Shown: piece after piece, positions 1 through 10,773 of the stretch
How the letters are laid out: the number at the start of each line of letters is the position of its first letter
How positions within the stretch are numbered: position 1 is the stretch's first letter
DNA from: Aeromicrobium camelliae
GTDB lineage: Bacteria; Actinomycetota; Actinomycetes; Propionibacteriales; Nocardioidaceae
NCBI RefSeq assembly: GCF_003850045.1
Contig: NZ_RQJX01000001.1
Span: forward strand, 245,916-309,915
Direction of reading: 5' to 3'
Length of the DNA stretch: 64,000 bases
The notes under the pieces: generated by a model
What the model saw: only the letters and a program-made list of their open reading frames with translations
Told to the model about the DNA's origin: nothing
Databases searched by the model: none
Made by a program: the position numbers and the translations under genes

Positions 1-1
1 C

Positions 2-289
2 GAACCGCTCTGGCGCGAGATCACCGACACCGCCACGGATCTCGGGATCGACGTCCCGATCCGAGCCACGATGCGGCGCCAGGCCGAGCCGCTGAAGGAC
101 CACGCCGGTCCCGGGCTCGTGGCCGTCGTCGCATCGGTCGAACGCGAACGGTATGCGGCGTCGCCGGGGAACGTCGCGGTGCTGGACGAAGCCCGATCCA
201 GCGTTCGTGCTCTGGAGGATTCCGTGCCCACTTGGCGCCGCTGGCTGGCCCGGTACTTCCCGCGGTCGCTCGTCCGCCGCTCAAACTGA
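2..289 (+). CDS. C-terminal end of a TgpA-like transglutaminase/DUF4129 protein (5' truncated by window)
   Basis: Only the last 95 codons are present, read in frame from base 2 with no start. The tail has the WREITDTATDLG segment, a VERERYA segment and a basic end (WLARYFPRSLVRR). These resemble the cytoplasmic DUF4129 tail of actinobacterial TgpA-type membrane transglutaminases. That is a family impression from short sequence; the catalytic transglutaminase core would lie upstream of the window. The next gene is convergent, with its stop only a few bases away. Confidence 0.55.
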   Translation, partial: EPLWREITDTATDLGIDVPIRATMRRQAEPLKDHAGPGLVAVVASVERERYAASPGNVAVLDEARSSVRALEDSVPTWRRWLARYFPRSLVRRSN

Positions 290-292
290 GTC

Positions 293-1297
293 CTATCCGC
301 GCCCGTGCGGCTCCAGCCAGACCGAGGCGTCCGGGCCCTTGGGCACGATCTGCGTCGGGTTGATGTCGGTCTGCACGACGTAGTAGTGCGCCTTGATCTG
401 CTCGAAGTCGATCGAGTCGCCGAAGGCCGGAATCTGGTAGAGGTCGCGAGCGTAGCCCCACAGGTTCGGCATCTCGGTCAGCTTGTTGCGGTTGCACTTG
501 AAGTGGCCGTGATACACCGCGTCGAAGCGCGCGAGGGTGGTGAACAGCCGGACGTCGGCTTCGGTGACCGCATCGCCCATGAGGTAGCGGCGCGTGGAGA
601 GACGGTCCTCCAGCCAGTCCATCGCGGTCCAGAGCCGGTCGTAAGCCGCGTCATAGGCCTCCTGGGAACCGGCGAAACCGCAGCGGTATACGCCGTTGTT
701 GACCTCGTGGAAGACGCGCACCATGAGGTCCTCCATCTCGTCGCGCACGTCGTCGGGCCACAGGTTCGGCGCGTCCGGCTTGTGGTGGTCGCGCCACTCG
801 AAGAAGAAGTCGTGGGTGATCCACGGGAAGTCGTTGGTCACGACCTTGCCGGTCTCGACCTCGACGATCGCGGGAACGGTGATGCCGCGCGGGTAGTCCG
901 GGTACCGGGCGAAGTAGGCGTCCTGCAGTCGCTCGATGCCGAGGACGGGGTCGACGCCGTCGGGATCGAGATCGAACGTCCAGCTGCGCTTGTCGTGGGT
1001 CGGGCCGGGCATACCGAGGCTGATGACCTCCTCGAGTCCGAGCAGTGAGCGCACGATGATCGATCGGTTGGCCCACGGGCAGGCCTTGGCCGCGATGAGC
1101 CGATAGCGGCCCGGCTCGACCGGCCAGCGCGGCGCGTCCGAGGGGCTGCTCTTGCCCGTTCCCGCGCGGTCGTCAACCGGCGCGCCACCGTGCGCCGTGA
1201 TGCGGTCGGGGATGTAGTTCATGTCGCGGTCGAACTCCTCGCCCGCGGTGACGTAGGCGCCGGAGGTGGAGTGGTCGGACTCGGTCGAGGAACTCAT
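293..1297 (-). CDS. Glutathionyl-hydroquinone reductase-like (ECM4/YqjG) GST-family protein
   Basis: The 334-residue protein has the layout of the YqjG/ECM4/PcpF omega-class GST family: an N-terminal thioredoxin-like domain with the catalytic motif ACPWA (Cys73) and a C-terminal all-helical domain. Family members reduce thiol-conjugated hydroquinones. Actinobacteria normally carry mycothiol rather than glutathione, so a mycothiolated substrate is the likelier reading (inference). A frame open 76 codons further upstream is non-coding in character. The chosen ATG has CAGACT six bases upstream of it, fitting a leaderless start. It is divergent from the leuA leader, with about 65 bases between their starts. 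Confidence 0.85.
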   Translation of the reverse strand: MSSSTESDHSTSGAYVTAGEEFDRDMNYIPDRITAHGGAPVDDRAGTGKSSPSDAPRWPVEPGRYRLIAAKACPWANRSIIVRSLLGLEEVISLGMPGPTHDKRSWTFDLDPDGVDPVLGIERLQDAYFARYPDYPRGITVPAIVEVETGKVVTNDFPWITHDFFFEWRDHHKPDAPNLWPDDVRDEMEDLMVRVFHEVNNGVYRCGFAGSQEAYDAAYDRLWTAMDWLEDRLSTRRYLMGDAVTEADVRLFTTLARFDAVYHGHFKCNRNKLTEMPNLWGYARDLYQIPAFGDSIDFEQIKAHYYVVQTDINPTQIVPKGPDASVWLEPHGRG

Positions 1298-1303
1298 GCC
1301 ACC

Positions 1304-1309
1304 AGTCTG
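1304..1309 (-). promoter_or_regulatory. -10-like element (CAGACT) of the GST-family gene
   Basis: CAGACT on the minus strand lies 6 nt before the ATG at 1297, leaving no room for a ribosome binding site. Confidence 0.35.
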
Positions 1310-1348
1310 CCCCAGGGGCGCGATCACGGCCTTCGATCCATGAGGTGC

Positions 1349-1354
1349 TACTGT
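1349..1354 (+). promoter_or_regulatory. -10-like element (TACTGT) for the leuA leader transcript
   Basis: TACTGT ends 9 nt before the ATG of the leader peptide, so the leader mRNA would begin at or next to its own start codon. A convincing -35 was not found. Confidence 0.4.
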
Positions 1355-1363
1355 GGCCGTGAC

Positions 1364-1411
1364 ATGCGCTACGCGAACCTCCTCCTTCGCTGCCGCGTCG
1401 AGGTCCACTAG
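1364..1411 (+). CDS. leuL: leuA leader peptide with a run of three Leu codons
   Basis: A 15-codon open frame, MRYANLLLRCRVEVH, ends 73 bases before leuA and carries three consecutive leucine codons (CTC CTC CTT). This is the hallmark of a ribosome-stalling leader. An in-frame ATG at 1340 would give a 23-residue version. The frame is followed by a nested inverted-repeat structure that covers the leuA ribosome binding site. Leucine-responsive leaders before leuA are known or predicted in actinobacteria; the peptide sequence itself was not matched to a database. Confidence 0.55.
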   Translation: MRYANLLLRCRVEVH

Positions 1412-1416
1412 GTCGG

Positions 1417-3218
<1,802 letters not shown>

Positions 3219-3250
3219 CCCGCGCTCCGCACCGCGGGGAGCGTCAACCT

Positions 3251-3313
3251 CCGCGAGTGGTGCAGCTTCGTCACTCAGCCGCGTCACACGCGACGAATCT
3301 GCACCACTCGCGG
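3251..3313. repeat. Long intergenic palindrome between convergent leuA and qor
   Basis: Arms 3251-3264 and 3300-3313 are perfectly complementary over 14 bp (CCGCGAGTGGTGCA). They continue inwards through TTCGTC/GACGAA to 22 bp with one mismatch, around a 19-nt loop. There is no T-tract on either side. It could end transcription from both sides, but its length and similarity of design to the element at 42361-42432 suggest a dispersed palindromic repeat family. Confidence 0.6.
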
Positions 3314-3319
3314 ATCAGG

Positions 3320-4291
3320 TCAGGGGAGCAGCAGGAGCTTTCCGGTCGTTCGGCGCCCGGCGAGATCCTCGTGCGCGCGGCCGGCGTCCTGCATCGGATA
3401 GGTTCCGCCGATCCGTACGTCCAGCTCGTCGGCGGCGATCGCCTCGAACAGGTCAGATGCGCGTCGCTCCAGCTCCTCGCGGTCGGCGATGAAGTGCGCG
3501 AGCGACGGGCGGGTGAGGACGAGGGACCCCTTGGCGTTGAGCGTCTGCGGGTCGACGGGGGAGACCGGCCCGCTCGAGGCGCCGAACAGCACCAGCGTCC
3601 CGCGGGTGCGGAGCGCGTCGAGGCTGCCGTCGAACGTGTCCGCTCCGACCCCGTCGAAGACCACCCGCGCGCCAGTACCGCCGGTCAACTCACGCACCCT
3701 TTCGGTGAATCCGTCGTATCCGACGATCACCTCGTTGGCACCGGCGGCCCGCGACAATGCGGCCTTCTCCTCGGTCGAGACCGTCGTGATGACCCGAACG
3801 TCTTCGCGGGTGAGGAGCTGGGTCAGCAGGAGACCCACCCCGCCGGCGCCCGCGTGCACGAGCACGGTGTCGCCCGGTTCGAGCGCGACGATCGAGTGCG
3901 TGAGAAAGTGAGCGGTCATACCCTGCAGAAGCACGGCGGCTGCCTGCTCGTCGCTGACGCCGTCAGGAACCGGCACCGCGAGCGCCCCCGGCACCGTGGC
4001 GAACTCCGCGTACCCACCCGTGCCCATCGCCCAGGCGACTCGGTCGCCCTCCGCAAATCGATCGCGCAAGTGCTCGCCGACGTCGACCACGCGACCGGCG
4101 CCCTCCTTGCCGGGGGTGAACGGCAGCGGCGAGTCGTAGATTCCGGTGCGCAGGTAGATGTCGATGAAGTTGACCCCGGCGGCCCCGACCTCGACCAGGA
4201 GCTCATCGGGCCCCGGCGTCGGCCGCGGCACCTCCTGCCAGGTCATGACCTCCGGTCCGCCGGTCAGTTCGATGACGATCGCGTGGCTCAT
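3320..4291 (-). CDS. qor: NADPH:quinone oxidoreductase, zinc-independent MDR family
   Basis: The 323-residue protein is a medium-chain dehydrogenase/reductase of the quinone reductase (QOR) branch. It has an N-terminal GroES-like domain and a Rossmann fold with AGAGGVG (residues 147-153) for NADPH. The zinc-ligand cysteines of alcohol dehydrogenases are absent, as expected for quinone reductases that make one-electron or hydride transfers to quinones. TAGGCT lies six bases before the ATG. It is convergent with leuA across a long palindrome. Confidence 0.9.
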   Translation of the reverse strand: MSHAIVIELTGGPEVMTWQEVPRPTPGPDELLVEVGAAGVNFIDIYLRTGIYDSPLPFTPGKEGAGRVVDVGEHLRDRFAEGDRVAWAMGTGGYAEFATVPGALAVPVPDGVSDEQAAAVLLQGMTAHFLTHSIVALEPGDTVLVHAGAGGVGLLLTQLLTREDVRVITTVSTEEKAALSRAAGANEVIVGYDGFTERVRELTGGTGARVVFDGVGADTFDGSLDALRTRGTLVLFGASSGPVSPVDPQTLNAKGSLVLTRPSLAHFIADREELERRASDLFEAIAADELDVRIGGTYPMQDAGRAHEDLAGRRTTGKLLLLP

Positions 4292-4297
4292 GGCGCC

Positions 4298-4303
4298 AGC
4301 CTA
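4298..4303 (-). promoter_or_regulatory. -10-like element (TAGGCT) of qor
   Basis: TAGGCT lies 6 nt before the qor ATG. Its first three bases are also the TAG stop codon of the upstream membrane-protein gene. Confidence 0.4.
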
Positions 4304-4702
4304 GGCCTCGGCGGGTTTCTCCCGGGCGGCGTCGACGCCGAGGGCCGCGAGAAGCCGCGGCAAGGCGAGAGCGGCCACCGATGACACCGCCCACACCACC
4401 AGGGCACCCCAGAACCAGGCGCTCAGCCCCGAGATCCAGATGGCCCCGCCGAACCACGAGGCGATGACGAGTGCGATCACGGTGGCGCCGATACCGCTCA
4501 GCCCCACGAGCGCGCGAGCTCGGGCTTCCGCCACCCGGCCGAGCCACGCGGTCACGACACTCTGCACGATGGCGTAGATCACGACCGTGGTGACGAAGCC
4601 GAAGAGCCGCACGCGGAACCCGTCCACGAACCCTGCGGCGGCGAGCAGCCCGAGGGCGGCGGAACCGAGGAAGACGCCGATCATGACGAGAAGCCTGGCC
4701 AT
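4301..4702 (-). CDS. Small four-helix integral membrane protein (phage-holin-4/YvlD-like)
   Basis: The 133 residues contain four hydrophobic segments (about 5-25, 33-53, 66-85 and 92-115) and a short charged cytoplasmic tail ending REKPAEA. Size and topology resemble the Phage_holin_4_2/YvlD group found in many actinobacteria; no enzymatic motif is present and the function is unknown. TAGGCT seven bases before the ATG supports this start rather than the much longer upstream open frame. It is divergent from recO, with 60 bases between starts. Confidence 0.75.
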   Translation of the reverse strand: MARLLVMIGVFLGSAALGLLAAAGFVDGFRVRLFGFVTTVVIYAIVQSVVTAWLGRVAEARARALVGLSGIGATVIALVIASWFGGAIWISGLSAWFWGALVVWAVSSVAALALPRLLAALGVDAAREKPAEA

Positions 4703-4709
4703 GGCGGTC

Positions 4710-4715
4710 AGCCTA
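4710..4715 (-). promoter_or_regulatory. -10-like element (TAGGCT) of the holin-like membrane gene
   Basis: TAGGCT on the minus strand is separated by 7 nt from the ATG at 4702. Confidence 0.4.
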
Positions 4716-4750
4716 CGGTGTCGTACCGGCTCCCCCGAGGTGGTTCGCGG

Positions 4751-4756
4751 CACAAT
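4751..4756 (+). promoter_or_regulatory. -10-like element (CACAAT) of recO
   Basis: CACAAT is 6 nt before the GTG start. The context ACAATGGAC recurs before smpB and, on the other strand, before the gene at 16800-17846. Confidence 0.4.
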
Positions 4757-4762
4757 GGACAG

Positions 4763-5497
4763 GTGAGCCTCTACCGTGATGCCGCCATCGTGCTGCGCAC
4801 CCACAAGCTGGGTGAAGCCGATCGCATCATCACGCTCCTCACCCGCGAACGCGGCGTGGTCCGGGCGGCGGCGCGCGGCGTCCGCAAGACCTCGAGCCGG
4901 TTCGGCGCCCGGCTGGAGCCGTTCATGCACGTCGATCTGCAACTCGGCGAAGGCAAGTCGCTGGACTTCATCACCCAGGCCGTCACCATCACGCCGTTCG
5001 CCAAGTGGCTCGGCGACGACTACGGCGCCTACACAGCAGGCTGTGCGATGCTCGAGACCGCTGAGCGCCTCGTCGCCGACACCGCCGAGCCCTCCGTGCC
5101 GCAGTTCACGCTCCTCGTCGGCGCCCTGCGCGCGCTCACCGAGAAGCGACACGACCCCGGCCTCATCCTCGACTCGTTCCAGCTCCGCTCGCTCGCGATC
5201 GCGGGCTACGCGCCCTCGTTCGGTGCATGCGCGCGCTGCGGCCGGGAGGGTCCGCACCGGTTCGTGCACGTGCCGTCCGGGGGTGTCCTGTGCGATCACT
5301 GCCGGGTGGCCGGTTCGACCGTGCCGTCGCCGGCCACGATCGCGCTGCTCGGCGCCCTGCTCGCCGGGGACTGGCCGTCCGTCGACTCCTCCGACGACCG
5401 CTCCCGGCGCGAGGCCACCGGTATCGTGGCCGCTTACTTGTCCTGGCATCTCGAGCGCGGCCTGCGCTCCCTGGCTCACGTGGATCGATACTCATGA
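4763..5497 (+). CDS. recO: DNA repair protein RecO
   Basis: RecO binds single-stranded DNA and RecR and loads RecA at gaps in the RecFOR pathway. The 244 residues show an N-terminal OB fold ([19 protein letters not shown]) and a C-terminal helical domain holding a four-cysteine zinc site (Cys156, Cys159, Cys177, Cys180). The GTG start is preferred over an ATG 15 codons upstream because the family begins at this point and a -10 hexamer sits just before it. Its stop overlaps the uppS start by four bases, the same gene pair as in M. tuberculosis. Confidence 0.95.
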   Translation: MSLYRDAAIVLRTHKLGEADRIITLLTRERGVVRAAARGVRKTSSRFGARLEPFMHVDLQLGEGKSLDFITQAVTITPFAKWLGDDYGAYTAGCAMLETAERLVADTAEPSVPQFTLLVGALRALTEKRHDPGLILDSFQLRSLAIAGYAPSFGACARCGREGPHRFVHVPSGGVLCDHCRVAGSTVPSPATIALLGALLAGDWPSVDSSDDRSRREATGIVAAYLSWHLERGLRSLAHVDRYS

Positions 5498-6261
5498 CCC
5501 AGCCGGCACCCCGGCCTCCGCGTCCGCACCCCTCCGGTGCGCGTCCCCCTCACCTCGCTCCCGATCAGGTTCCGGCCCACGTCGCCATCGTCATGGACGG
5601 CAACGGCCGCTGGGCCAAGCAGCGCGGGCTTCCGCGTACGGCCGGCCACGAGATGGGGGAGGCCGCGCTCTTCGACGTCGTCGAGGGGGCCATCGAGATC
5701 GGCGTCAAGGCCGTCTCGGCCTACGCGTTCTCCACCGAGAACTGGAAGCGCTCGCCCGACGAGGTGCGGTTCCTCATGGGCTTCAACCGCGACGTCATCC
5801 GCCGGCGCCGCGACGAGATGCACGAGCTCGGCGTCCGCGTGCGCTGGGCCGGACGGCGGCCGCGGTTGTGGCGCAGCGTCATCCGCGAGCTCGAGATCGC
5901 CGAGGAGATGACCCGGCACAACACGGTGATGACGCTGACGATGTGCGTCAACTACGGCGGCCGAGCCGAGATCGCCGATGCCGCCGCGGCGCTCGCCCGC
6001 GACGTCAAGGCCGGACGTGTCGACCCCGACCGCATCACCGAGACCACGTTCGCCCGGTACCTGGACGAGCCGTGGATGCCCGACGTCGACCTGTTCTGGC
6101 GCACGTCGGGCGAACAGCGCACGAGCAACTTCCTGCTGTGGCAGTCGGCGTACGCGGAGATGGTGTTCAGCGACATCGCCTGGCCCGACGTCGACCGCCG
6201 TGCGCTGTGGGCCGCCGTCGAGGAGTACGCTGCGCGCCAACGCCGCTTCGGGTCGGCGTAA
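5494..6261 (+). CDS. uppS: Polyprenyl diphosphate synthase, cis (Z) type
   Basis: This enzyme adds isopentenyl units in Z configuration to make the polyprenyl carrier lipid used for cell-wall assembly. The 255-residue protein has [10 protein letters not shown] with the catalytic Asp35, STENWKRS, and the substrate-binding [15 protein letters not shown] near the C-terminus. A Pro-rich N-terminal stretch of about 25 residues precedes the core. Position directly after recO (ATGA overlap) matches the mycobacterial decaprenyl diphosphate synthase gene; chain length cannot be read from sequence. Confidence 0.94.
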   Translation: MTQPAPRPPRPHPSGARPPHLAPDQVPAHVAIVMDGNGRWAKQRGLPRTAGHEMGEAALFDVVEGAIEIGVKAVSAYAFSTENWKRSPDEVRFLMGFNRDVIRRRRDEMHELGVRVRWAGRRPRLWRSVIRELEIAEEMTRHNTVMTLTMCVNYGGRAEIADAAAALARDVKAGRVDPDRITETTFARYLDEPWMPDVDLFWRTSGEQRTSNFLLWQSAYAEMVFSDIAWPDVDRRALWAAVEEYAARQRRFGSA

Positions 6262-6296
6262 GGAACAGCGCCCGCAGCGTGACCGTGTCGCCTGGG

Positions 6297-6302
6297 TAGG
6301 GT
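6297..6302 (+). promoter_or_regulatory. -10-like element (TAGGGT) of the FAH-family gene
   Basis: TAGGGT is 6 nt before the ATG at 6309; uppS ends 35 bases earlier. Confidence 0.45.
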
Positions 6303-6308
6303 GAGGGC

Positions 6309-7115
6309 ATGCGCGTGGCTCGTTTCTCCCTGGACGATGAACCCCGATTCGGCGTGGTCGGTGACGATGGCGGAACGACCGTCGTCGCCCCGCTCAAAGG
6401 CGATCCGCTCTACGCGGGCTTCGACCTGACCGGGCAGAAGCTCCCGATCGACGACGTCCGCCTCCTGGCGCCGGTCATCCCGCGCAGCAAGGTCATCTGC
6501 GTGGGCAAGAACTACGCCGACCACGCCGCGGAGATGGGCGGCGAGGTGCCGGCGGAGCCGCTGATCTTCCTCAAGCCCAACACCAGCGTCATCGGCCCCG
6601 GCGATCCGGTGTTCTACCCGCAGCAGACCGAGAACCTGCACTTCGAGGGTGAGCTCGCCGTGGTGATCGGCCGCATCTGCCGCAAGGTCGCTGCCGCCGA
6701 CGCCTCGAAGGTGATCTTCGGCTACACCGTCGCCAACGACGTCACAGCTCGCGATCTGCAGGCGCGTGACGGCCAGTGGGCGCGGGCGAAGGGCTTCGAC
6801 ACGTTCTGCCCGCTCGGCCCGTGGATCGAGACCGAGCTCGACCCCGCCGACCTGCGGGTCACCACCGAGCTCAACGGCGACGTGAAGCAGGACGGCCGCA
6901 CGAAGGACATGATCTTCTCGGTGGCCGACGTCATCGAGTACGTCACGAGCTTCACCACCTTGCTGCCCGGTGACGTCGTGCTCACGGGCACGCCGGCGGG
7001 CGTCGGACCCATGCAGGTCGGCGACACCGTCAGCGTCACCGTCGAGGGCATCGGCACACTCACCAACCAGATCGTCGCCGATGAGGACGACGAGGAAACG
7101 GAGACCTACGCATGA
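6309..7115 (+). CDS. Fumarylacetoacetate hydrolase-fold protein
   Basis: The 268 residues carry the FAH catalytic domain. The metal-binding triad is visible as E113 and E115 in [11 protein letters not shown] and D144 in [14 protein letters not shown]. Members hydrolyse or isomerise or decarboxylate beta-diketo acids (acylpyruvases, HHDD isomerase, oxaloacetate decarboxylase). The true substrate cannot be told from sequence. It overlaps gltX by four bases, an arrangement also seen in M. tuberculosis, so a housekeeping metabolite-repair role is plausible. Confidence 0.88.
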   Translation: MRVARFSLDDEPRFGVVGDDGGTTVVAPLKGDPLYAGFDLTGQKLPIDDVRLLAPVIPRSKVICVGKNYADHAAEMGGEVPAEPLIFLKPNTSVIGPGDPVFYPQQTENLHFEGELAVVIGRICRKVAAADASKVIFGYTVANDVTARDLQARDGQWARAKGFDTFCPLGPWIETELDPADLRVTTELNGDVKQDGRTKDMIFSVADVIEYVTSFTTLLPGDVVLTGTPAGVGPMQVGDTVSVTVEGIGTLTNQIVADEDDEETETYA

Positions 7116-8596
7116 CCGCCAGCGGCAAGCCCGTCGTGGCTCGCTTCTGCCCTTCGCCCACCGGCAACCCGCACGTCGGGATGGCCCGTACGGCGCTGTT
7201 CAGCTGGGCCTTCGCCCGGCACCACGGCGGCACGTTCGTCTTCCGGATCGAGGACACCGACAGCGCTCGCGACACCGAGGAGTCGTATGGGCTGCTGGTC
7301 GACGTCATGCGCTGGCTCGGCCTGGACTGGGACGAGGGCGTCGAGGTCGGCGGCCCGAACGGTCCCTACCGTCAGTCCGAGCGCATGGACATCTACGCGG
7401 ACGTCGCGCAGCGGCTCATCGACGCGGGGTGGGCGTACAAGGCGTACGACACCGCCGAGGAGCTCGAGGAGCGCCGCGAGAAGGCGCGCGCCGAGGGGCG
7501 CCCCAGCGGTTACGACGGTCTCCACCGCGACCTGACGCCCGAGCAGCAGGCGGCGTTCGAGGCGGAGGGCCGTCAACCGGTCATCCGCTTCAAGATGCCC
7601 GAGAAGGACTGGACGTTCGACGACCTCGTCCGCGGTCCGATCACCTTCGGCGCGGAGAACGTGCAGGACTTCGTCATCGTGCGCGCCAACGGCCAGCCGC
7701 TGTACACCTTGACCAATCCCACGGACGACGCCCTCATGGGCATCACGCACGTGCTGCGGGGCGAGGACCTCCTGAGCTCGACGCCCCGGCAGATCGCGAT
7801 GTACGAGGCGTTCGCCGAGATCGGCGTCGGCGACGGCTCCACGCCGCGGTTCGGCCACCTGCCCTACGTCATGGGCGCGGGCAACAAGAAGCTGTCCAAG
7901 CGCGACCCCGAGTCCAACCTGCTGGCGTACCGCGATCAGGGCTTCCTGCCCGAGGGGCTCTTGAACTATCTCGCGCTGCTCGGCTGGGCGATCGCCGAGG
8001 ACCGCGACGTGTTCACGCTCTCGGAGATGGTGGAGGCGTTCGACGTCTCCCGCGTCAACCCCAACCCCGCGCGTTTCGACCTCAAGAAGTGCGAGGCCAT
8101 CAACGGCGACCACGTGCGGATGCTCTCGGTGGAGGAGTTCACCGAGCGGTTGATCCCGTACTTCCAGAGCGCCGGCCTCGTCGCCGACCCGATCACGGAC
8201 GACCAGCGCGCCGCGCTCGCCGCCGCGGCCCCGCTCGTCCACGAGCGCACCAACCTCCTCACCGAGGCGGTGTCGATGCTGCGCTTCCTGTTCGTGAGCG
8301 ATGACGCGTTCACGATCGACGAGGCCGACCGCGCCAAGCAGCTCGACGACAACGGGCTCCAGGTCGCGCGCGCGGCGCACGAGGCGCTCGCGGGTCTCGA
8401 CTCCTGGACGACCGACGAGATCGAGGCTGCACTCCGTGCCGCGCTCATCGACGGTCTCGGGCTCAAGCCCCGCCTGGCCTTCGGGCCGGTGCGCGTGGCC
8501 GTCACCGGAAGCCGGGTCTCTCCGCCGCTGTTCGAGTCGCTCGAACTGCTCGGTCGCGAGACCTCGCTCGCGCGATTGGCGGCAGTCCTAGACTGA
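7112..8596 (+). CDS. gltX: Glutamyl-tRNA synthetase
   Basis: GltX charges tRNA-Glu. The 494-residue protein has the class I signature [12 protein letters not shown] (HIGH-like, residues 12-23), [11 protein letters not shown], and KKLSKRD near residue 260 (KMSKS-like). In organisms with GatCAB it also misacylates tRNA-Gln; no glnS is seen in this window. Directly downstream lie tRNA-Gln and tRNA-Glu, so the enzyme sits beside its own substrates. The first codon overlaps the upstream FAH gene (ATGA). Confidence 0.97.
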   Translation: MTASGKPVVARFCPSPTGNPHVGMARTALFSWAFARHHGGTFVFRIEDTDSARDTEESYGLLVDVMRWLGLDWDEGVEVGGPNGPYRQSERMDIYADVAQRLIDAGWAYKAYDTAEELEERREKARAEGRPSGYDGLHRDLTPEQQAAFEAEGRQPVIRFKMPEKDWTFDDLVRGPITFGAENVQDFVIVRANGQPLYTLTNPTDDALMGITHVLRGEDLLSSTPRQIAMYEAFAEIGVGDGSTPRFGHLPYVMGAGNKKLSKRDPESNLLAYRDQGFLPEGLLNYLALLGWAIAEDRDVFTLSEMVEAFDVSRVNPNPARFDLKKCEAINGDHVRMLSVEEFTERLIPYFQSAGLVADPITDDQRAALAAAAPLVHERTNLLTEAVSMLRFLFVSDDAFTIDEADRAKQLDDNGLQVARAAHEALAGLDSWTTDEIEAALRAALIDGLGLKPRLAFGPVRVAVTGSRVSPPLFESLELLGRETSLARLAAVLD

Positions 8597-8689
8597 TCGC
8601 CGATGCCGCGACCCCGGTTTGGGGGAGCGTGGGGGCGTCGGGTAAAGTCGTCCTTCGGTTCGAGGCGTTCCTCGGAACGGCCGAACCAG

Positions 8690-8761
8690 TGGGGTATGGT
8701 GTAATTGGCAACACGGCTGATTCTGGTTCAGTTGTTCTAGGTTCGAGTCCTAGTACCCCAG
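8690..8761 (+). tRNA. tRNA-Gln (CTG)
   Basis: A complete cloverleaf is visible: acceptor TGGGGTA (8690-8696) with TACCCCA (8754-8760), a TTCGAGTCC T-arm, and anticodon loop TTCTGGT giving CTG. The discriminator base is G8761. The 3' CCA is not encoded. Confidence 0.95.
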
Positions 8762-8803
8762 CGGAGACCTCCTCAGCAGCGTCTGATAAGGTTTTCACCG
8801 CCT

Positions 8804-8879
8804 GGCCCCGTTGTGTAGCGGCCTAGCACGCCGCCCTCTCAAGGCGGTAGCGCGGGTTCGAATCCCGTCGGGGCTACCA
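8804..8879 (+). tRNA. tRNA-Glu (CTC)
   Basis: Acceptor GGCCCCG (8804-8810) pairs with CGGGGCT (8869-8875). The anticodon stem is CCGCC/GGCGG with loop CTCTCAA giving CTC, and the T-arm is CGGGTTCGAATCCCG. The discriminator is A8876 and the terminal CCA is encoded (8877-8879), unlike the neighbouring tRNA-Gln. Confidence 0.95.
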
Positions 8880-8885
8880 GTGCGA

Positions 8886-8920
8886 CACACCCCCGGTCTC
8901 CTTCCGAGACCGGGGGTGTG
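8886..8920 (+). terminator. Rho-independent-type terminator after tRNA-Glu
   Basis: A perfect 15-bp stem (CACACCCCCGGTCTC, 8886-8900, with 8906-8920) has a five-base loop and is followed by CTGGTTTTCG. It closes the gltX-tRNA region. Confidence 0.8.
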
Positions 8921-8937
8921 CTGGTTTTCGGGCCCCC

Positions 8938-8943
8938 TAGGAT
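8938..8943 (+). promoter_or_regulatory. -10-like element (TAGGAT) of the ynfA-like gene
   Basis: TAGGAT lies 8 nt before the ATG at 8952, just after the tRNA terminator. Confidence 0.4.
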
Positions 8944-8951
8944 CGGTGCCC

Positions 8952-9287
8952 ATGGACGTCCTGCGCTCGGTCCCGCTCTTCGTGCTCGCGGCGTTGTTCG
9001 AGATCGGCGGGGCATGGCTCGTCTGGCAGGGGATCCGCGAGCACCGCGGGTGGCTGTGGATCGGCCTCGGCGTCATCGCCCTGGGCCTGTACGGCGCCGT
9101 GGCCACGCTGCAGCCCGACGCGAACTTCGGCCGCATCCTCGCGGCCTACGGCGGGGTGTTCGTCGCAGGCTCGCTCTTGTGGGGGATGGTGGTCGACGGT
9201 TTCCGCCCCGACCGTTGGGACGTCATCGGCGCGCTCGTGTGCCTGGCCGGCGTCGCCGTGATCATGTACGCCCCGCGCCCCGCCTGA
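8952..9287 (+). CDS. YnfA/UPF0060 family membrane protein
   Basis: The 111-residue protein has four transmembrane helices and the family signatures [17 protein letters not shown] and [21 protein letters not shown], which makes assignment to UPF0060 firm. YnfA proteins resemble small multidrug resistance transporters, and a few have been linked to efflux; the physiological role is not settled. The start follows a TAGGAT hexamer by 8 nt with no Shine-Dalgarno. It stands alone between the tRNA terminator and the alkylation-repair genes. Confidence 0.9.
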   Translation: MDVLRSVPLFVLAALFEIGGAWLVWQGIREHRGWLWIGLGVIALGLYGAVATLQPDANFGRILAAYGGVFVAGSLLWGMVVDGFRPDRWDVIGALVCLAGVAVIMYAPRPA

Positions 9288-9330
9288 GGGTCGTGTCCGA
9301 TTTCCGCCAGTAACGGTTCCGCGCACGGGT

Positions 9331-9336
9331 CATGAT
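9331..9336 (+). promoter_or_regulatory. -10-like element (CATGAT) of the Ada-AlkA gene
   Basis: CATGAT is 6 nt before the GTG at 9343. No Ada-box-like repeat could be identified with confidence. Confidence 0.35.
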
Positions 9337-9342
9337 GGTGGC

Positions 9343-10773
9343 GTGCTCGATGATCAGCGGTACCGCGCCGTGCAGGCCAAGGACGGTCGTTTCGACGGGG
9401 TGTTCTACACCGCCGTGCGGACCACCGGCATCTTCTGCCGCCCGTCGTGCCCTGCGCTGACTCCACGACGCGAGAACGTGACATTCTTCTCCACCCCGGC
9501 CGCGGCGGTGGGCGCTGGATACCGCGCGTGTCGGCGCTGCCGTCCCGATCGCACGCCAGGCTCACCGGAGTGGAACGTGCGGGGCGACCTGGTCGCACGC
9601 GCGATGCGGCTGATCGCGGACGGCGTGGTGGAACGGGAGGGCGTGCCCGGGCTGGCGCGCCGACTCGGGTACAGCGAGCGTCAACTGCACCGCTCGCTCA
9701 CCGCCGAGGTGGGTGCGGGCCCCCTCGCGATCGCCCGCAGCAACCGGGCGCAACTCGCCCGGACGCTCATCGAGACCACCGACCTGCCCCTGTCCGACAT
9801 CGCCTTCGCCGCCGGTTTCGGGTCGATCCGTCAGTTCAACGACACGATCCGCCGGGTCTACGCGGTCAGCCCCCGAGAGCTGCGCCGAGGGCCGCGCGGC
9901 GCCACGAATCGTCTGACGCTCCGCCTGCCGGTCCGTCGACCGTTCGACGGTGAGGGGCTCCTGGCGTTCCTGCGGCCACGGGCCATCGAGGGCGTCGAGC
10001 TCATCGGTGACGACACGTATGCCCGGGTCATGGCGCTGCCGCATGGCCCCGCAGTCGTTCACCTGACCCTCGCCGACGACCACGTGCGCGCCGATCTGGA
10101 ACTCACGGATCTGGCCGACACGCAAGCCGCAGTCCAGCGCTGCCGCCGCCTGCTGGACCTCGACGCCGATCCGCTCGCCATCGATGCCGCGCTCGCCGCC
10201 GACCCGGTGCTGGCGCCGCTGGTGGCCGCGCACCCCGGCGTGCGCCTCCCCGGTCAGGTGGACGGTTTCGAGGTGGCGGTCCGCGCCATCGTGGGCCAGC
10301 AGGTGTCGGTCGCGGGCGCACGGACGATCCTCGGACGCATCGCCGCGCGTTACGGCGCCGACGCCCCCCTGCCGATGGCCGCGGAACTCGGGCTGCGGCG
10401 CACGTTCCCGCGCCCGGAGGACCTCGCTGATGCTCCCGACGACGAGTTCTCCATGCCGCGGTCGCGGGCGGCGGCATTCGTGCGGATCGCGCGGGCGATG
10501 GCTGACGGGGAACTGACGCTCGATCCGGGGGCCGACCGCGACGAGGCGCGTCGGCGTCTCCTCGCCGTTCCCGGGATCGGTCCCTGGACGGCTGACTACA
10601 TCGTCCTGCGGGCGTTGTCCGACCCGGACGTCCTCATGACCACCGACCTCGTGCTGCGCCGCGAACTGACCGCGCGCGGCATCACCACCGAACAGACCCA
10701 CCGTTGGCGCCCCTGGCGCTCGTACGCGGCCGTGCACCTGTGGCGCGCGCCCACCGAGGAGAGGACCGACTGA
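9343..10773 (+). CDS. alkA: Ada-type regulator fused to AlkA 3-methyladenine DNA glycosylase
   Basis: The 476 residues join two functions. First comes an Ada metal-binding domain with four zinc cysteines (Cys32, Cys36, Cys63, Cys66), one of which accepts methyl groups from phosphotriesters, followed by an AraC-type helix-turn-helix (about 80-185). A DNA glycosylase follows: an AlkA N-terminal domain and an HhH-GPD fold with [12 protein letters not shown] and catalytic Asp435 in MTTDLVL. The protein should sense methylation, activate transcription and excise 3-methylpurines. The Ada O6-methyltransferase domain is absent and is supplied by the next gene, which overlaps by one base. Confidence 0.93.
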   Translation: MLDDQRYRAVQAKDGRFDGVFYTAVRTTGIFCRPSCPALTPRRENVTFFSTPAAAVGAGYRACRRCRPDRTPGSPEWNVRGDLVARAMRLIADGVVEREGVPGLARRLGYSERQLHRSLTAEVGAGPLAIARSNRAQLARTLIETTDLPLSDIAFAAGFGSIRQFNDTIRRVYAVSPRELRRGPRGATNRLTLRLPVRRPFDGEGLLAFLRPRAIEGVELIGDDTYARVMALPHGPAVVHLTLADDHVRADLELTDLADTQAAVQRCRRLLDLDADPLAIDAALAADPVLAPLVAAHPGVRLPGQVDGFEVAVRAIVGQQVSVAGARTILGRIAARYGADAPLPMAAELGLRRTFPRPEDLADAPDDEFSMPRSRAAAFVRIARAMADGELTLDPGADRDEARRRLLAVPGIGPWTADYIVLRALSDPDVLMTTDLVLRRELTARGITTEQTHRWRPWRSYAAVHLWRAPTEERTD

